Positions 42,044 through 51,280 of a stretch of DNA of 53,874 nucleotides are shown here, piece after piece; positions within the stretch are counted from its first letter, which is position 1; the number at the start of each line of letters is the position of its first letter. The translations under genes and the position numbers were made by a program. The DNA lies in contig CAJYAD010000024.1 in assembly GCA_913064775.1 (NCBI GenBank), forward strand, positions 1 to 53,874, in the 5' to 3' direction. Source of the stretch: an uncultured Albidovulum sp. (GTDB taxonomy: Bacteria > Pseudomonadota > Alphaproteobacteria > Rhodobacterales > Rhodobacteraceae). The notes beneath the pieces were generated by a model. It saw nothing but the letters and a program-made list of their open reading frames with translations. It was not told where the DNA came from and did no database searches.

Positions 42044-42772
42044 ATGACCGACGCCATCCCCCTGATCGAGACCGAGAACCTGACCATGCGCTTCGGCGGC
42101 GTCGTCGCCAATGACGACATCACCTTCCGCCTGCGCGAGATGGAGCTGCGCTGCCTGATCGGCCCCAACGGCGCCGGCAAGAGCACCTTCTTCAAGTCGC
42201 TCACCGGCCAGCAGATCCCGACCTCCGGCTCTATCAAGTTTCGCGGCCAGTCGATCGCCGGCAAGCTGCCGCATCAGATCGCGCGCATGGGCATCGGCAT
42301 CAAGACGCAGGTGCCCAACGTCTTCAACGGCCTCAGCGTGCGCGAACATTTCTGGCTGGCGGCGCGGCGCAAGTCGATGCCGAAGGAATTGCAGCGCACG
42401 GTGGACGAGATCCTCGAGCTGACCCGGCTGACCGATGCCGCCGAAAGCATCGTCGGCACGCTGTCGCACGGCCAGCGCCAATGGGTCGAGATCGGCACCG
42501 TGCTGGCGGCGAAGCCGGAACTCATCCTGCTGGACGAACCCGCCGCCGGCATGACAGATGAGGAAACCTACCGCACCGCCCAGATCATCCACGACATCAA
42601 CCGCACCCGGGCGATCGTGGTGGTGGAACATGACATGGAATTCATCCGCCAGATCGCCAAGACGGTCACCGTCTTCCACCGTGGCCGGGTGCTGATGGAA
42701 GACAGCGTCGACGCCGTGCTCGCCGATCCGCGGGTGCGTGACATCTATCTGGGCAAGAAGGTGGCGGCATGA
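42044..42772 (+). CDS. ABC transporter ATP-binding protein (UrtD/LivG-like)
   Basis: ATPase of 242 residues with Walker A GPNGAGKST, a divergent signature (LSHGQRQWVEIG) typical of UrtD proteins, and LLDEPAAGMTDEE, again a UrtD mark. I start at MTDAIPLIE (42044). It overlaps the next ATPase by 4 bases. The LSHGQ signature and AAGMT after Walker B point to the urea/amide rather than the leucine branch. Confidence 0.92.
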   Translation: MTDAIPLIETENLTMRFGGVVANDDITFRLREMELRCLIGPNGAGKSTFFKSLTGQQIPTSGSIKFRGQSIAGKLPHQIARMGIGIKTQVPNVFNGLSVREHFWLAARRKSMPKELQRTVDEILELTRLTDAAESIVGTLSHGQRQWVEIGTVLAAKPELILLDEPAAGMTDEETYRTAQIIHDINRTRAIVVVEHDMEFIRQIAKTVTVFHRGRVLMEDSVDAVLADPRVRDIYLGKKVAA

Positions 42773-43470
42773 GCACTCTGCTAGAGGTAAGCGACCTGCG
42801 CGCGGGCTATGGAAGGATCCCGATCCTGGCCGGCGTGACGATGAATATGGCCGAGGGCGAATACCTTGGCATCCTCGGCCATAACGGCATGGGCAAGACC
42901 ACGCTGCTGCGCAGCCTGATGGGGCAATTGCCCGCCACCGGCGGCCGCGTCGCCTTTCTGGGCACCGACATCACCCGCAAGCGCGCGCATGAACGGGCAC
43001 GGATGGGCATCGGGCTGGTGCCTCAGGGGCGCGAGATCTTCGCCGACCTCTCGGTGATCGACAACCTGCGCATGGGTCTGGCCGCCGCCCCGAAAGAGGA
43101 CCTTTCGATCATCGAGGCGGTGCTGGAGGATTTCCCCCGCCTCACCCCGCTGCTGGACCGTCGCGGCGGCGCGCTGTCGGGCGGCGAGCAGCAGTTGCTG
43201 GCGCTGGCGCGGTGCCTCTGCACCAAGCCGAAACTGGTGCTGCTGGATGAGCCGACCGAGGGCATCCAGCCCTCGATCATCGAGGAAATGATCGAGACAC
43301 TGCTGGCGCTGAAGACGCGCTGGAACCTGTCGCTGGTGGTGGTCGAGCAGAACCTCGACTTCATCACCTCGCTCTCCGACCGGATCCTGAAGATCCAGAA
43401 GGGCCGCATCACGGGCGAGGCCGGGCGCGACGAACTTCTCTCGGGGCAGGTCGGCATGGGCGCAATCTGA
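42769..43470 (+). CDS. ABC transporter ATP-binding protein (UrtE/LivF-like)
   Basis: ATPase of 233 residues with Walker A GHNGMGKTT, signature LSGGEQQLLALARCL and Walker B LLDEPTEGIQPSII, the UrtE/LivF pattern. Last importer gene; the amidase begins 74 bases on with its own AAAGGAT ribosome site. Confidence 0.93.
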   Translation: MSTLLEVSDLRAGYGRIPILAGVTMNMAEGEYLGILGHNGMGKTTLLRSLMGQLPATGGRVAFLGTDITRKRAHERARMGIGLVPQGREIFADLSVIDNLRMGLAAAPKEDLSIIEAVLEDFPRLTPLLDRRGGALSGGEQQLLALARCLCTKPKLVLLDEPTEGIQPSIIEEMIETLLALKTRWNLSLVVVEQNLDFITSLSDRILKIQKGRITGEAGRDELLSGQVGMGAI

Positions 43471-43544
43471 CCCCGCGGCGCACGCCGCCCCCGCATCCCG
43501 AAATTCGACCTGAAGCAACCTAGATCCATAGGAAAGGATAACTC

Positions 43545-45059
43545 ATGTCCATTACCCGTCCCACCGTCGACGATGTCGTCGATCTGGCCCAGTCGCTGCA
43601 TCTGAACATGTCGTATGAGAAGGCCGCCGAGTATCAGGCCCTGATGGGCGGCATGTTCGACATGTATGACGTGATCGACGAGCTGCCGAACCCGACGCCC
43701 GCCGTCACCTATCCGCGCACCCCGGGCGCCAAGCCCGCCCCCGCTGACAACCCCTACAACGCCTGGGCCTGCAAGAGCGAAGTCAAGGGCGCGCCCGAGG
43801 GCAAGCTGGCCGGCAAGACCGTGGTGCTGAAGGACAACGTGGCGCTGGCGGGCGTGCCGATGATGAACGGCTCGACCACGCTGGAAGGCTTCGTGCCCTC
43901 GGCTGACGCGACCATCGTGACGCGAATGCTGGACGCGGGCGCGACCATCCTTGGCAAGGCGACGTGTGAGCATTTCTGCCTGTCGGGCGGCAGCCACACC
44001 TCGAACCCGGCGCCGGTGCACAACCCGCGCAAGATGGGCTATTCGGCGGGCGGCTCGTCCTCGGGCAGTGCCGCGCTGGTGGCGGCGGGTGAGGTCGACA
44101 TGGCGATCGGCGGCGATCAGGGCGGCTCGATCCGCATTCCCGCGTCCTATTGCGGGATCTACGGGATGAAGCCGACCCATGGGCTGGTGCCCTATACCGG
44201 CGTCATGCCGATCGAGAACACCATCGACCACACCGGCCCGATGACCGCGAATGTCGCCGACAACGCGCTGCTGTTGGAGGTGATCGCCGGGGCCGACGGC
44301 CTGGACCCGCGCCAATACGCGCCACAGACCGCCCCCTATACCAAGGCGCTGTCGAAGGGCGTGAAGGGCCTCAAGATCGGCCTGCTGAAGGAAGGGTTCG
44401 AGCTGGGCAATATGCAGTCCGGCGTGGCCGACAAGGTGCGCGCGGGGGCCCAGAAGCTGGCGGGTGAGGGCGCCAAGATCTCGGACGTGTCGCTGCCCGA
44501 GCACCTGATCGCCATCGCCGCCTGGAACCCGGTCACGCTGGAGGGCTTCACCGCGCAGATGATGCATGGCAACGGCATGGGCTTCAACTGGAAGGGCCAG
44601 TATGACGTGGGCCTGCTGGATGCCCATGCCGCCTGGCGCGAAAAGGCCGACGATCTGTCGGAGACGCTGAAGATCTGCATGCTGGTCGGCCAATGGGGCC
44701 TGACGCATTACCGTGGCCGCTATTATGCCAAGTCGCGCAATATCGCGATCCAGGTGAAGGCCGCCTATGACGCGATGTTCGGCGAATACGACCTGCTGTT
44801 GATGCCGACGCTGCCCTGCGTCTCGACCAAGCTGCCCGAAAAGGACGCGTCGCTGGAAGAGATCATCACCCGCGCCTTCGAGATGACCAACGCCACCAGC
44901 CCGTTCGACGTGACCGGCCACCCGGCGATGTCGGTGCCCTGCGGTCTGTCCGACGGGCTGCCGGTGGGGATGATGCTGGTGTCGCGCGATTACGCCGAAT
45001 CCACGATCTACCAGGCCGCCGCCGCGTTCGAGGCGCTGGGCGACTGGACCAAGTTCTGA
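43545..45059 (+). CDS. Amidase of the amidase-signature family
   Basis: Enzyme of 504 residues hydrolysing an amide to acid and ammonia. The Ser-cisSer-Lys triad is visible: Lys96 (VVLKDNVA), the serine run 171-173 ([14 protein letters not shown]) and nucleophile Ser195 ([13 protein letters not shown]). No signal peptide, so cytosolic. Directly after the urea/amide-type importer, it most likely acts on what that system brings in. Its extended N-terminus (about 80 residues before the catalytic Lys) resembles that of enantioselective amidases. Confidence 0.92.
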   Translation: MSITRPTVDDVVDLAQSLHLNMSYEKAAEYQALMGGMFDMYDVIDELPNPTPAVTYPRTPGAKPAPADNPYNAWACKSEVKGAPEGKLAGKTVVLKDNVALAGVPMMNGSTTLEGFVPSADATIVTRMLDAGATILGKATCEHFCLSGGSHTSNPAPVHNPRKMGYSAGGSSSGSAALVAAGEVDMAIGGDQGGSIRIPASYCGIYGMKPTHGLVPYTGVMPIENTIDHTGPMTANVADNALLLEVIAGADGLDPRQYAPQTAPYTKALSKGVKGLKIGLLKEGFELGNMQSGVADKVRAGAQKLAGEGAKISDVSLPEHLIAIAAWNPVTLEGFTAQMMHGNGMGFNWKGQYDVGLLDAHAAWREKADDLSETLKICMLVGQWGLTHYRGRYYAKSRNIAIQVKAAYDAMFGEYDLLLMPTLPCVSTKLPEKDASLEEIITRAFEMTNATSPFDVTGHPAMSVPCGLSDGLPVGMMLVSRDYAESTIYQAAAAFEALGDWTKF

Positions 45060-45071
45060 TCGCACGCCCCC

Positions 45072-45099
45072 GGCTGCCCGGACCACGCCCCGGGCAGCC
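45072..45099 (+). terminator. Hairpin after the amidase gene
   Basis: GGCTGCCCGG and CCGGGCAGCC are perfect 10-base arms around an 8-base loop, 13 bases past the amidase stop. No T-run follows, so it may stabilise the 3' end of the message rather than terminate it. Confidence 0.5.
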
Positions 45100-45146
45100 G
45101 ACCTTGCCAAGCCTCGCCCCCGCCCCACCCCGCGAAGGAGCCTTCC

Positions 45147-45446
45147 ATGCCGACGATAACCGCGGTGATCCGCGCCCGGAAAGGCCAGGACAAGGTGCTG
45201 CGCGCCGCCCTGCTGGAGGTGGCCGACCATGTGCAGGCGCACGAACCCGGCACGCTGGGCTTCCACATCTCGCAAGATCTGACCGATCCTTGCGTCTTCA
45301 CCACCTATGAACGTTTTGCCGACCGGGCGGCGATGGATCTGCACAACGGTTCTGCCGTCGTGGCGCGGTTCTTCGCCATCGCCAAGCCGGTCCTCGATGG
45401 CGACGTGGTGCTGGTCACCGGCACCGAGATCGCGGCCAAGGGCTGA
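45147..45446 (+). CDS. Small ABM-fold protein (putative quinol monooxygenase)
   Basis: Protein of 99 residues matching the antibiotic biosynthesis monooxygenase (ABM) fold: ITAVIRARKGQDKVLRAALLEV, then PGTLGFHISQDLTDPCVFTTYERF and a C-terminal strand. Such proteins are dimeric and often act on quinols or as small oxidative helpers. GAAGGAG precedes the start. It is the last plus-strand gene behind the amidase. Substrate unknown. Confidence 0.82.
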   Translation: MPTITAVIRARKGQDKVLRAALLEVADHVQAHEPGTLGFHISQDLTDPCVFTTYERFADRAAMDLHNGSAVVARFFAIAKPVLDGDVVLVTGTEIAAKG

Positions 45447-45452
45447 GCGGCG

Positions 45453-46274
45453 TCAGCGCGCCTCAGCCTGCATCGTCACGACGTCCGCCTCCAGATCGCG
45501 CACCCGCAGATCCAGCCCCCCTGCCCCTTCGCGCGCCTCGACCGCGGCGGCGCGGTCGCAGATCAGCGGCGTGAGGCCGCGATAGCTGAATTCGGCGGGC
45601 AGATGGCCCAGCAACTGCGTCGCCAGCACCTGCATCCAGATCGCCTGCAAGGGCCCGTGCACCACCAGCCCGCCATAGCCCTCGACCCCGGTCGCATAGG
45701 GCAGATCGTAATGGATGCGGTGGCCGTTGAAGGTGGCGGCCGAGTAGCGCATCAACAGGGTGGAATTGGGCGAGACCTCGACCGCCTCGGCGCCGGGCCA
45801 GGCCTCGGCCTTGGGCGGCGCGGGACGCGGGGCGCCGGGGGCGGGATCGTCGCGGTAGACGATATCGTGGCGCTCCTCGATCCGGGTCTCGCCGGCCACG
45901 AGATAGCGATGGTCAAGCGCGACAAAGGCCAGCCGCCCGCTGCGGCCCTGCTTGAAGCGGATATCGGCAATCTCGGTCTCGCGGGTCACCGCGTCGCCCA
46001 CCGCCAGCGCCGCGTGATAGGCGATCCGCCCCCCCGCCCACATCCGTCGAGGCAGGCCCGGATCGGGCTGGAACAGGCCCAGCTTCGGGTGGCCGTCGCG
46101 GCCCAACTCCTCAGCAGGATGGATCTCGGGCGCGAGGCACCAGTGCAGGCCGGGCATCAGATCATGCCCGCCGCGCAGGTCCTGCGTCGTCACCCGGTAT
46201 TCGCGCGCAAGGCGCGGGGTCACCAGATCCTCTGCCGTGCGCTTGCGGCCGATCCAGTCCTGCAGATCGTTCAT
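45453..46274 (-). CDS. MaoC-type hydratase (itaconyl-/mesaconyl-C4-CoA hydratase-like)
   Basis: Protein of 273 residues with a double hot-dog fold like the HTD2/mesaconyl-C4-CoA hydratase group: an N-terminal domain with RMWAGGRIAYHAALAVGD and a C-terminal domain with MRYSAATFNGHRIHYDLPYA, which carries the hydratase His. I start at 46274, after AAGGGGGAAG. It follows the acyl-CoA dehydrogenase gene by 16 bases on the same strand, and a CoA-transferase is divergent. Together they could handle itaconate, mesaconate or a related acid. Confidence 0.83.
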   Translation of the reverse strand: MNDLQDWIGRKRTAEDLVTPRLAREYRVTTQDLRGGHDLMPGLHWCLAPEIHPAEELGRDGHPKLGLFQPDPGLPRRMWAGGRIAYHAALAVGDAVTRETEIADIRFKQGRSGRLAFVALDHRYLVAGETRIEERHDIVYRDDPAPGAPRPAPPKAEAWPGAEAVEVSPNSTLLMRYSAATFNGHRIHYDLPYATGVEGYGGLVVHGPLQAIWMQVLATQLLGHLPAEFSYRGLTPLICDRAAAVEAREGAGGLDLRVRDLEADVVTMQAEAR

Positions 46275-46290
46275 GACTTCCCCCTTGGCC

Positions 46291-47460
46291 CTAGAATGAG
46301 CGCGGCAGGCCCAGCACATGCTCGGCCAGATAGCTCAGGATCAGGTTGGTCGAGATCGGTGCCACCTGATAGAGGCGCGTCTCGCGGAACTTGCGCTCGA
46401 TGTCGTATTCCTCGGCAAAGCCAAAGCCGCCATGGGTCTGCAGGCAGGCATTGGCGGCATCCCATGAGGCATCGGCGGCCAGCAGTTTCGCCATGTTGGC
46501 CTGCGCGCCGCAATCTTCGCCCGCATCGAAGCGGCGGCTGGCCTCGAACCGCATCAGGCTGGCGGCCTCGACATTCACATAGGCGCGCGCCAGCGGGAAC
46601 TGCACCCCCTGGTTCTGGCCGATGGGCCGGTCGAAGACCACACGCTCGCCGGCATAGGCGCGGGCGCGTTCCAGAAACCAGTAGCCGTCGCCGACGCATT
46701 CGGCAGCGATCAGCGTGCGTTCCGCGTTCAGCCCGTCAAGGATGTAGCGAAAGCCGCGCCCCTCTTCGCCGATCAGGTTCTCGGCCGGAATCTCGAGATC
46801 CTCGAAGAACACCTCGAACGTCTCATGGCCGACCATGTTGCGGATCGGGCGGATCTCCATCCCGTGGCCGAGGGCCTGTTTCAGATCGACCAGGAAGACC
46901 GACATGCCCTGCGACTTGCGCGCCACCTCGGCCAGCGGCGTGGTGCGCGCCAGCAGGATCATCAGGTCGGAATGCGCGATGCGGCTGATCCAGACCTTCT
47001 GGCCGTTGACGACATAGCGATCGCCCTGGCGCCGCGCCACGGTCTTCAGTTGGGTGGTGTCGGTGCCGGTGGTGGGTTCGGTCACCGCCATGCTTTGCAG
47101 CCGCAATTCGCCCGCCGCGATGGCGGGCAGGTATTTGCGCTTCTGCGCCTCTGATCCGTGCCGCAACAGCGTGCCCATGTTGTACATCTGGCCGTGGCAA
47201 TGGCCGGCGTTGCCGCCGGCGCGGTTGATTTCCTCCATCACGATCGAGGCCTCGGTGAGGCCGAGGCCGGAGCCGCCGTATTCCTCGGGGATCATCGCGG
47301 CAAGCCAGCCGTCGCGGGTGAGCGCCTCGATGAAGGTGTCGGGGTAGCTGCCGCTGGCGGCGTGTTCGCGGTGATAACTGTCGGGATACTGGGCGCAAAG
47401 CGTGCGCAGGGCCTCGCGCAGATCGTCGTGGCGGGGGCTGGCGCTGGTCGGAAGGGGCAT
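46291..47460 (-). CDS. Acyl-CoA dehydrogenase
   Basis: Flavoenzyme of 389 residues with family marks SMAVTEPTTGTDT, VNGQKVWISRIAHSD and HGGFGFAEEYDIERKFRETRLYQVAPISTNLI, in the usual N-domain, beta-barrel, C-domain order. It would oxidise an acyl-CoA to the enoyl-CoA and pass electrons to ETF. I start at 47460 where similarity begins; the frame upstream runs through the dispersed repeat. Chain specificity is not evident. Confidence 0.92.
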   Translation of the reverse strand: MPLPTSASPRHDDLREALRTLCAQYPDSYHREHAASGSYPDTFIEALTRDGWLAAMIPEEYGGSGLGLTEASIVMEEINRAGGNAGHCHGQMYNMGTLLRHGSEAQKRKYLPAIAAGELRLQSMAVTEPTTGTDTTQLKTVARRQGDRYVVNGQKVWISRIAHSDLMILLARTTPLAEVARKSQGMSVFLVDLKQALGHGMEIRPIRNMVGHETFEVFFEDLEIPAENLIGEEGRGFRYILDGLNAERTLIAAECVGDGYWFLERARAYAGERVVFDRPIGQNQGVQFPLARAYVNVEAASLMRFEASRRFDAGEDCGAQANMAKLLAADASWDAANACLQTHGGFGFAEEYDIERKFRETRLYQVAPISTNLILSYLAEHVLGLPRSF

Positions 47461-47547
47461 CAGGGGATCGCTCCGGGCTGTGACACGGGGGGCCGTGCGG
47501 GACGAGGCTAACCCCAGGCCGCGGCGAGGGAAAGGCGGGATGCAGCG

Positions 47548-47576
47548 GCGGGGGCGCTGCCCCCTGCACCCCCGGG
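47548..47576. repeat. Dispersed GC-rich intergenic repeat, copy 2
   Basis: Identical over 29 bases to 18433-18461. Here it sits between divergent genes, and the AT-containing tail seen in copy 1 (GATATTTT) is absent. Confidence 0.7.
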
Positions 47577-47672
47577 CGGCGCTGTGGCCGTTTCTCGACC
47601 TTTCTTGCCTATTCCCCTCGCCCCGCCCGCCGTGCCAAGGTGCTGCGCGGGGCAAAGCAGGGAGGCGGCGCC

Positions 47673-48818
47673 ATGGCCGGCGATCTAGCAGGGCTTCTTG
47701 TCATTTCGATCGAACAGGCAGTGGCGGCGCCCTATCTGTCGGCGCGGCTGGCTGAGGCCGGGGCGCGAGTGATCAAGATCGAGCGCGAAGAAGGCGATTT
47801 CGCCCGCCGCTACGATCAGACCGTGCATGGCCAGAGCGCCTACTTCGTCTGGCTCAACCGTGGCAAGGAATCCGTCTGTCTTGATCTGAGGGCGCCCGAG
47901 GACCGCGCGCTGCTGGAGGCGATGCTGGCGCGCGCCGACATCTTCATCCAGAACCTCGCCCCCGGTGCGATCGACCGGCTGGGGTTCGCGCAGGCGCGGC
48001 TGCGCGCCGCCTATCCGGGGCTGATCACGGCGTGGATTTCGGGCTATGGCGATGAAGGCCCTTACCGCGAGCTGAAGGCCTATGACCTGCTGGTGCAGGC
48101 CGAGGTGGGGCTTTCGGCGATCACCGGCAATGCCGCCGGGCCGGCCCGCGTGGGCGTGTCGGTCGCCGATATCGCCTGCGGGATGACGGCGCATCAGGCG
48201 GTATTGCAGGCGCTGATCGGGCGGCAGGCGACCGGGCGCGGGCGCCATGTTGCCGTCAGCCTGTTTCATGCGCTGGCCGACTGGATGAACGTGCCTTATC
48301 TACAGCATGTCTATGGCGGCGTGACGCCAGGGCACGCCGGGCTCAGCCATCCGACCATCGCGCCTTACGGCGTGTTTCAGGCCGCGGATGGCGGCTCGGT
48401 CCTGCTGTCGATCCAGAATGAGCGCGAATGGCAACGCTTCTGCGCCGAGATCCTGGATCAGGCCGATCTGGCCGAGGACGCGCGCTTTGCCACCAACTCC
48501 GACCGCGTGCGCCACCGCGAGACGCTTGACGCCATCGTCCGCGGCGCCTTTCTGCGGCTGCCGGCCGAGGCGCTGCTGGACCGGTTGCGCGGCGCCGGCA
48601 TTGCCTGCGGTCGGGTCAGTTCGCTTGACGATCTGGCGCGCCATCCGCAACTGCGCCTGACGCAGGCCGACACCCCCGGCGGGCGGGTCGAACTGCTGGC
48701 CCCGGGCGCGCTGATGGATGGCGAAAGCCCCCGTTTCGGCCCGGTGCCCGCGCTGGGTGCCGACAGCGCCCGGGTGCGGGCGGAGTTCGCGCCGAACGGC
48801 GCCAAAACCGAAGGCTGA
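47673..48818 (+). CDS. Class III CoA-transferase (CaiB/BaiF family)
   Basis: Protein of 381 residues, typical for family III CoA-transferases that move CoA between acids. It shows LLVISIEQAVAAPYLSARLAEAGARVIKIE, WLNRGKESVCLDL and the catalytic-Asp region YDLLVQAEVGLSAITG. It resembles itaconate/mesaconate-type CoA-transferases. GGAGGC precedes ATG 47673. Divergent from the dehydrogenase/hydratase pair. Confidence 0.9.
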   Translation: MAGDLAGLLVISIEQAVAAPYLSARLAEAGARVIKIEREEGDFARRYDQTVHGQSAYFVWLNRGKESVCLDLRAPEDRALLEAMLARADIFIQNLAPGAIDRLGFAQARLRAAYPGLITAWISGYGDEGPYRELKAYDLLVQAEVGLSAITGNAAGPARVGVSVADIACGMTAHQAVLQALIGRQATGRGRHVAVSLFHALADWMNVPYLQHVYGGVTPGHAGLSHPTIAPYGVFQAADGGSVLLSIQNEREWQRFCAEILDQADLAEDARFATNSDRVRHRETLDAIVRGAFLRLPAEALLDRLRGAGIACGRVSSLDDLARHPQLRLTQADTPGGRVELLAPGALMDGESPRFGPVPALGADSARVRAEFAPNGAKTEG

Positions 48819-49124
48819 ACCTGTCCGCGGGGCCACGCGCGGGAACGCGCCAGCCGCCGTCTGGTTCCAAAAAACATATAAAAATCATTGTGATCGGCAG
48901 ACGGTTGCCGACCGGGCACAAAACCGTTACCAACGCTGCGATGGCCGAGAGAGATTACATCAACTCGCCAGTGTCCGCGGATTTTCTGATGGACACCTTG
49001 GTGTGGCGCAAGGCTGCACGACGCCCCCGGTGTATCTCGACTTCGTATCAGGGCCGGCCCGCGCCATGCGCGCGCATCCTGCCGCCCTGTCCGGCCATAT
49101 CGGAACGATCAAAAGGACTATGAC
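48819..49124. other. 306-base promoter region of the betaine importer
   Basis: An AT-rich patch (48868-48890) is followed by inverted repeats TCGGCA-N6-TGCCGA (48894-48911) and ACACC-TT-GGTGT (48993-49004). A 77-codon frame (48890-49123) has no recognisable features and I do not call it. The region probably carries the osmotically or substrate-regulated promoter of the next operon. Confidence 0.5.
48894..48911. promoter_or_regulatory. Inverted repeat upstream of the betaine importer
   Basis: Six-base arms TCGGCA and TGCCGA are perfect around 6 bases, next to an AT-rich stretch, 214 bases before the binding-protein start. It could bind a dimeric regulator; no candidate gene adjoins. Confidence 0.3.
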
Positions 49125-50120
49125 ATGCAGAAGATGACCTTGATTGCGGCAGCAGGCGCTGCCGCCCTGTTCACGACTGTCCCGGCCCATGCCGAGGCGG
49201 CGACCTCCGGCAAGAGCTGTGGCGACGTCTCGATCGCGCAGATGAACTGGGCCGCCGCGGCCGTGACCACCAATATTGCCAAGTTCCTGCTTGAGCAGGG
49301 CTATGGCTGCAAGGTCAGCCTGGTGAAGTCCGACACCGTGCCGGCGATCACCTCGGTAGCCGAGAACGGCAGCCCCGACGTGGTGACCAACCTGTGGCTG
49401 AACTCGGCCGGGGACGCCTACAAGAAGCTGGAAAAGACCGGCAAGATCAAGCGCGTCGCCAAGGTTCTGACCCCCGGCGGGGTCGAGGGCTGGTGGATCC
49501 CGACCTATCTGGCCAAGAAACATCCCGAGCTGACGACCATCAAGGGCGTGATGGCGCATCCCGAGTGGGTCGGTGGCAGCTTTAACAATTGCCCCGACGG
49601 CTGGGGCTGCCGGATCGTGAACGACAACCTGATCAAGGCGCTCGACCTGAAGAAGTCGGGGATCACGGTGTTCAACCACGGCTCGGGACAGACGCTGGCC
49701 ACCTCGATCGCCTCGGCCTATGCCGACAAGAAGCCCTGGTTCGGCTACTACTGGGGCCCGACCGTGGTGATGGGCAAGTACAAGATGACCCGCGTCAAGC
49801 TGGGCGACGTCAACATGAAGGTGTTCGCGAAGCTGCAAAACAAGGACACCCAGAACCCGAAAGTGTCGGATTTCCCGGCTGCTGTCGACCTGACCGCGGT
49901 GACCTCGAAATTCGCCAAGACCCACCCGGCCGAGACCGAGTTCTTCAGCAAGATGACCTTCAAGACCTCGACCATGTCGACGCTGCTGGCCTGGCAGGAC
50001 AAGAACAAGTCCAGCGCGCAGGAGACGGCGGTGCATTTCATCACCACCTATCCTGAGGTCTGGAAAAACTGGCTGTCGGCCCCGGCGCAGAAGAAGCTGG
50101 CGAAGCTGACCAAGGGATAA
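49125..50120 (+). CDS. Glycine betaine/proline-type ABC transporter binding protein
   Basis: Protein of 331 residues of the OpuAC/ProX family. The signal peptide ends near residue 24 (VPAHAEA). The mature part has MNWAAAAVTTNIAKFLLEQGYGCKV and GGVEGWWIPTYL, and several Trp/Tyr positions that in this family build the aromatic cage for quaternary amines. Two cysteine pairs (SCGD/YGCK and NCPDGWGC) may form disulfides. First gene of a binding protein-permease-ATPase operon. Confidence 0.92.
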   Translation: MQKMTLIAAAGAAALFTTVPAHAEAATSGKSCGDVSIAQMNWAAAAVTTNIAKFLLEQGYGCKVSLVKSDTVPAITSVAENGSPDVVTNLWLNSAGDAYKKLEKTGKIKRVAKVLTPGGVEGWWIPTYLAKKHPELTTIKGVMAHPEWVGGSFNNCPDGWGCRIVNDNLIKALDLKKSGITVFNHGSGQTLATSIASAYADKKPWFGYYWGPTVVMGKYKMTRVKLGDVNMKVFAKLQNKDTQNPKVSDFPAAVDLTAVTSKFAKTHPAETEFFSKMTFKTSTMSTLLAWQDKNKSSAQETAVHFITTYPEVWKNWLSAPAQKKLAKLTKG

Positions 50121-50150
50121 CGACTGGCTGCGCCACCGGGCGCAACATCT

Positions 50151-50177
50151 GGACGGGGCCGAACGCCGGCCCCGTCC
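50151..50177 (+). terminator. Perfect intercistronic hairpin after the betaine binding protein
   Basis: GGACGGGGCC and GGCCCCGTCC are perfect 10-base arms around a 7-base loop, followed by only TTT. It lies between binding protein and permease genes, so it probably acts as a leaky terminator or 3'-end protector giving excess binding protein. Confidence 0.7.
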
Positions 50178-50232
50178 TTTATGAATCGAAATAACATGGA
50201 CGGGACCGCGCGCGGCGCGACCCGCAAGGCGA

Positions 50233-51270
50233 ATGGTAGCATACGCAAATCTTTTCGACGCAGTCGGCCTGCACGGCTGGTGCCACGCGGGCGGCGGTAC
50301 CGCTATGATGTCGATGGCCGACCTTGTCGCCAAGGCCGACGGGGGCAGCACCCACGGCCCGACGCTGTGGAACTGGCCATTTCCCTCGCTCGACGTGCTG
50401 AACAAGGCTTGCCCCGCGATCCCGCCCTCGCGCGACTTCACCCACGGTATCGAGAGCGGCTTCATGGCGATCCGTGGCGGTTTGCGCACGGTTGTCGACC
50501 CGCTGACCCAGCCGCTTTCGTGGATGCTGAATGACATGCTCTGGCTGATGACCCAGACGCCCTGGTGGATCGTGATCCCGGTGCTGATGGCGATCACATG
50601 GGTGGTGACGCGGTCGTGGCGGCTGGTCGCCTTCGTGCTGATCTCGATCGCGCTGCTGGCCTTCATCAACCATTACACCGCGGCGATGGAAACCCTGGCG
50701 ATCATCTTCGTCTGCGCCTTCATATGCGTGCTTCTGGGGGTGCCCATAGGCATTGCCATGTCGCGCAGCGACCGATTGCAACGCATCGTCATCCCGATCC
50801 TCGACATGCTACAGACGCTGCCGCCCTTCGTCTATCTGATCCCCTTGATCTTCCTGTTCTCGGTGACGGAACCCAAGCTTTACGGCATCGCCATCATCCT
50901 TTACGCCATCGTGCCCGTGGTGCGGCTGACCGATCTTGGCATCCGGCTGGTCGACCGCGACGTGATCGAGGCCGCCGACGCCTTCGGCATGACCAAGCGG
51001 CAAAAGCTGTTCGGCGTGCAGATCCCGCTGGCGCTGCCCAACATCATGGCCGGCGTCAACCAGACCATCATGATGAGCCTTGCGATGGTGGTGATCGCCT
51101 CGCTGGTCTCGGCCCCCGGGCTGGGCGTGCTGGTGCTGCGCGGCATCCGCTCGCTTGAACTGGGCGTGGGCCTTGTCGCGGGCTTCGGCATCGTGATCCT
51201 CGCGATCCTTCTGGACCGGGTGACGAAGGCCTCGCTGGCCCGCATCGACACCTCGAACAGCCGTGGTTGA
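50233..51270 (+). CDS. Glycine betaine/proline-type ABC permease (ProW-like)
   Basis: Permease of 345 residues. About 90 mostly soluble residues lead into six or more membrane segments, with the EAA loop DVIEAADAFGMTKRQKLFGV. ProW-type proteins have such an N-terminal extension. The end overlaps the region holding the GAGGAG ribosome site of the ATPase gene. It should act as a homodimer. Confidence 0.91.
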   Translation: MVAYANLFDAVGLHGWCHAGGGTAMMSMADLVAKADGGSTHGPTLWNWPFPSLDVLNKACPAIPPSRDFTHGIESGFMAIRGGLRTVVDPLTQPLSWMLNDMLWLMTQTPWWIVIPVLMAITWVVTRSWRLVAFVLISIALLAFINHYTAAMETLAIIFVCAFICVLLGVPIGIAMSRSDRLQRIVIPILDMLQTLPPFVYLIPLIFLFSVTEPKLYGIAIILYAIVPVVRLTDLGIRLVDRDVIEAADAFGMTKRQKLFGVQIPLALPNIMAGVNQTIMMSLAMVVIASLVSAPGLGVLVLRGIRSLELGVGLVAGFGIVILAILLDRVTKASLARIDTSNSRG

Positions 51271-51280
51271 GGAGAGCCCC

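Noticed and set aside
43023-45344. 773-codon minus-strand open frame opposite the amidase
   Set aside because: Antisense shadow in GC-rich DNA; the opposite strand has clear amidase and ABC ATPase motifs.
48890-49123. 77-codon open frame before the betaine binding protein
   Set aside because: No conserved pattern, no good ribosome site, Arg/Pro-rich second half; more likely part of the promoter region.
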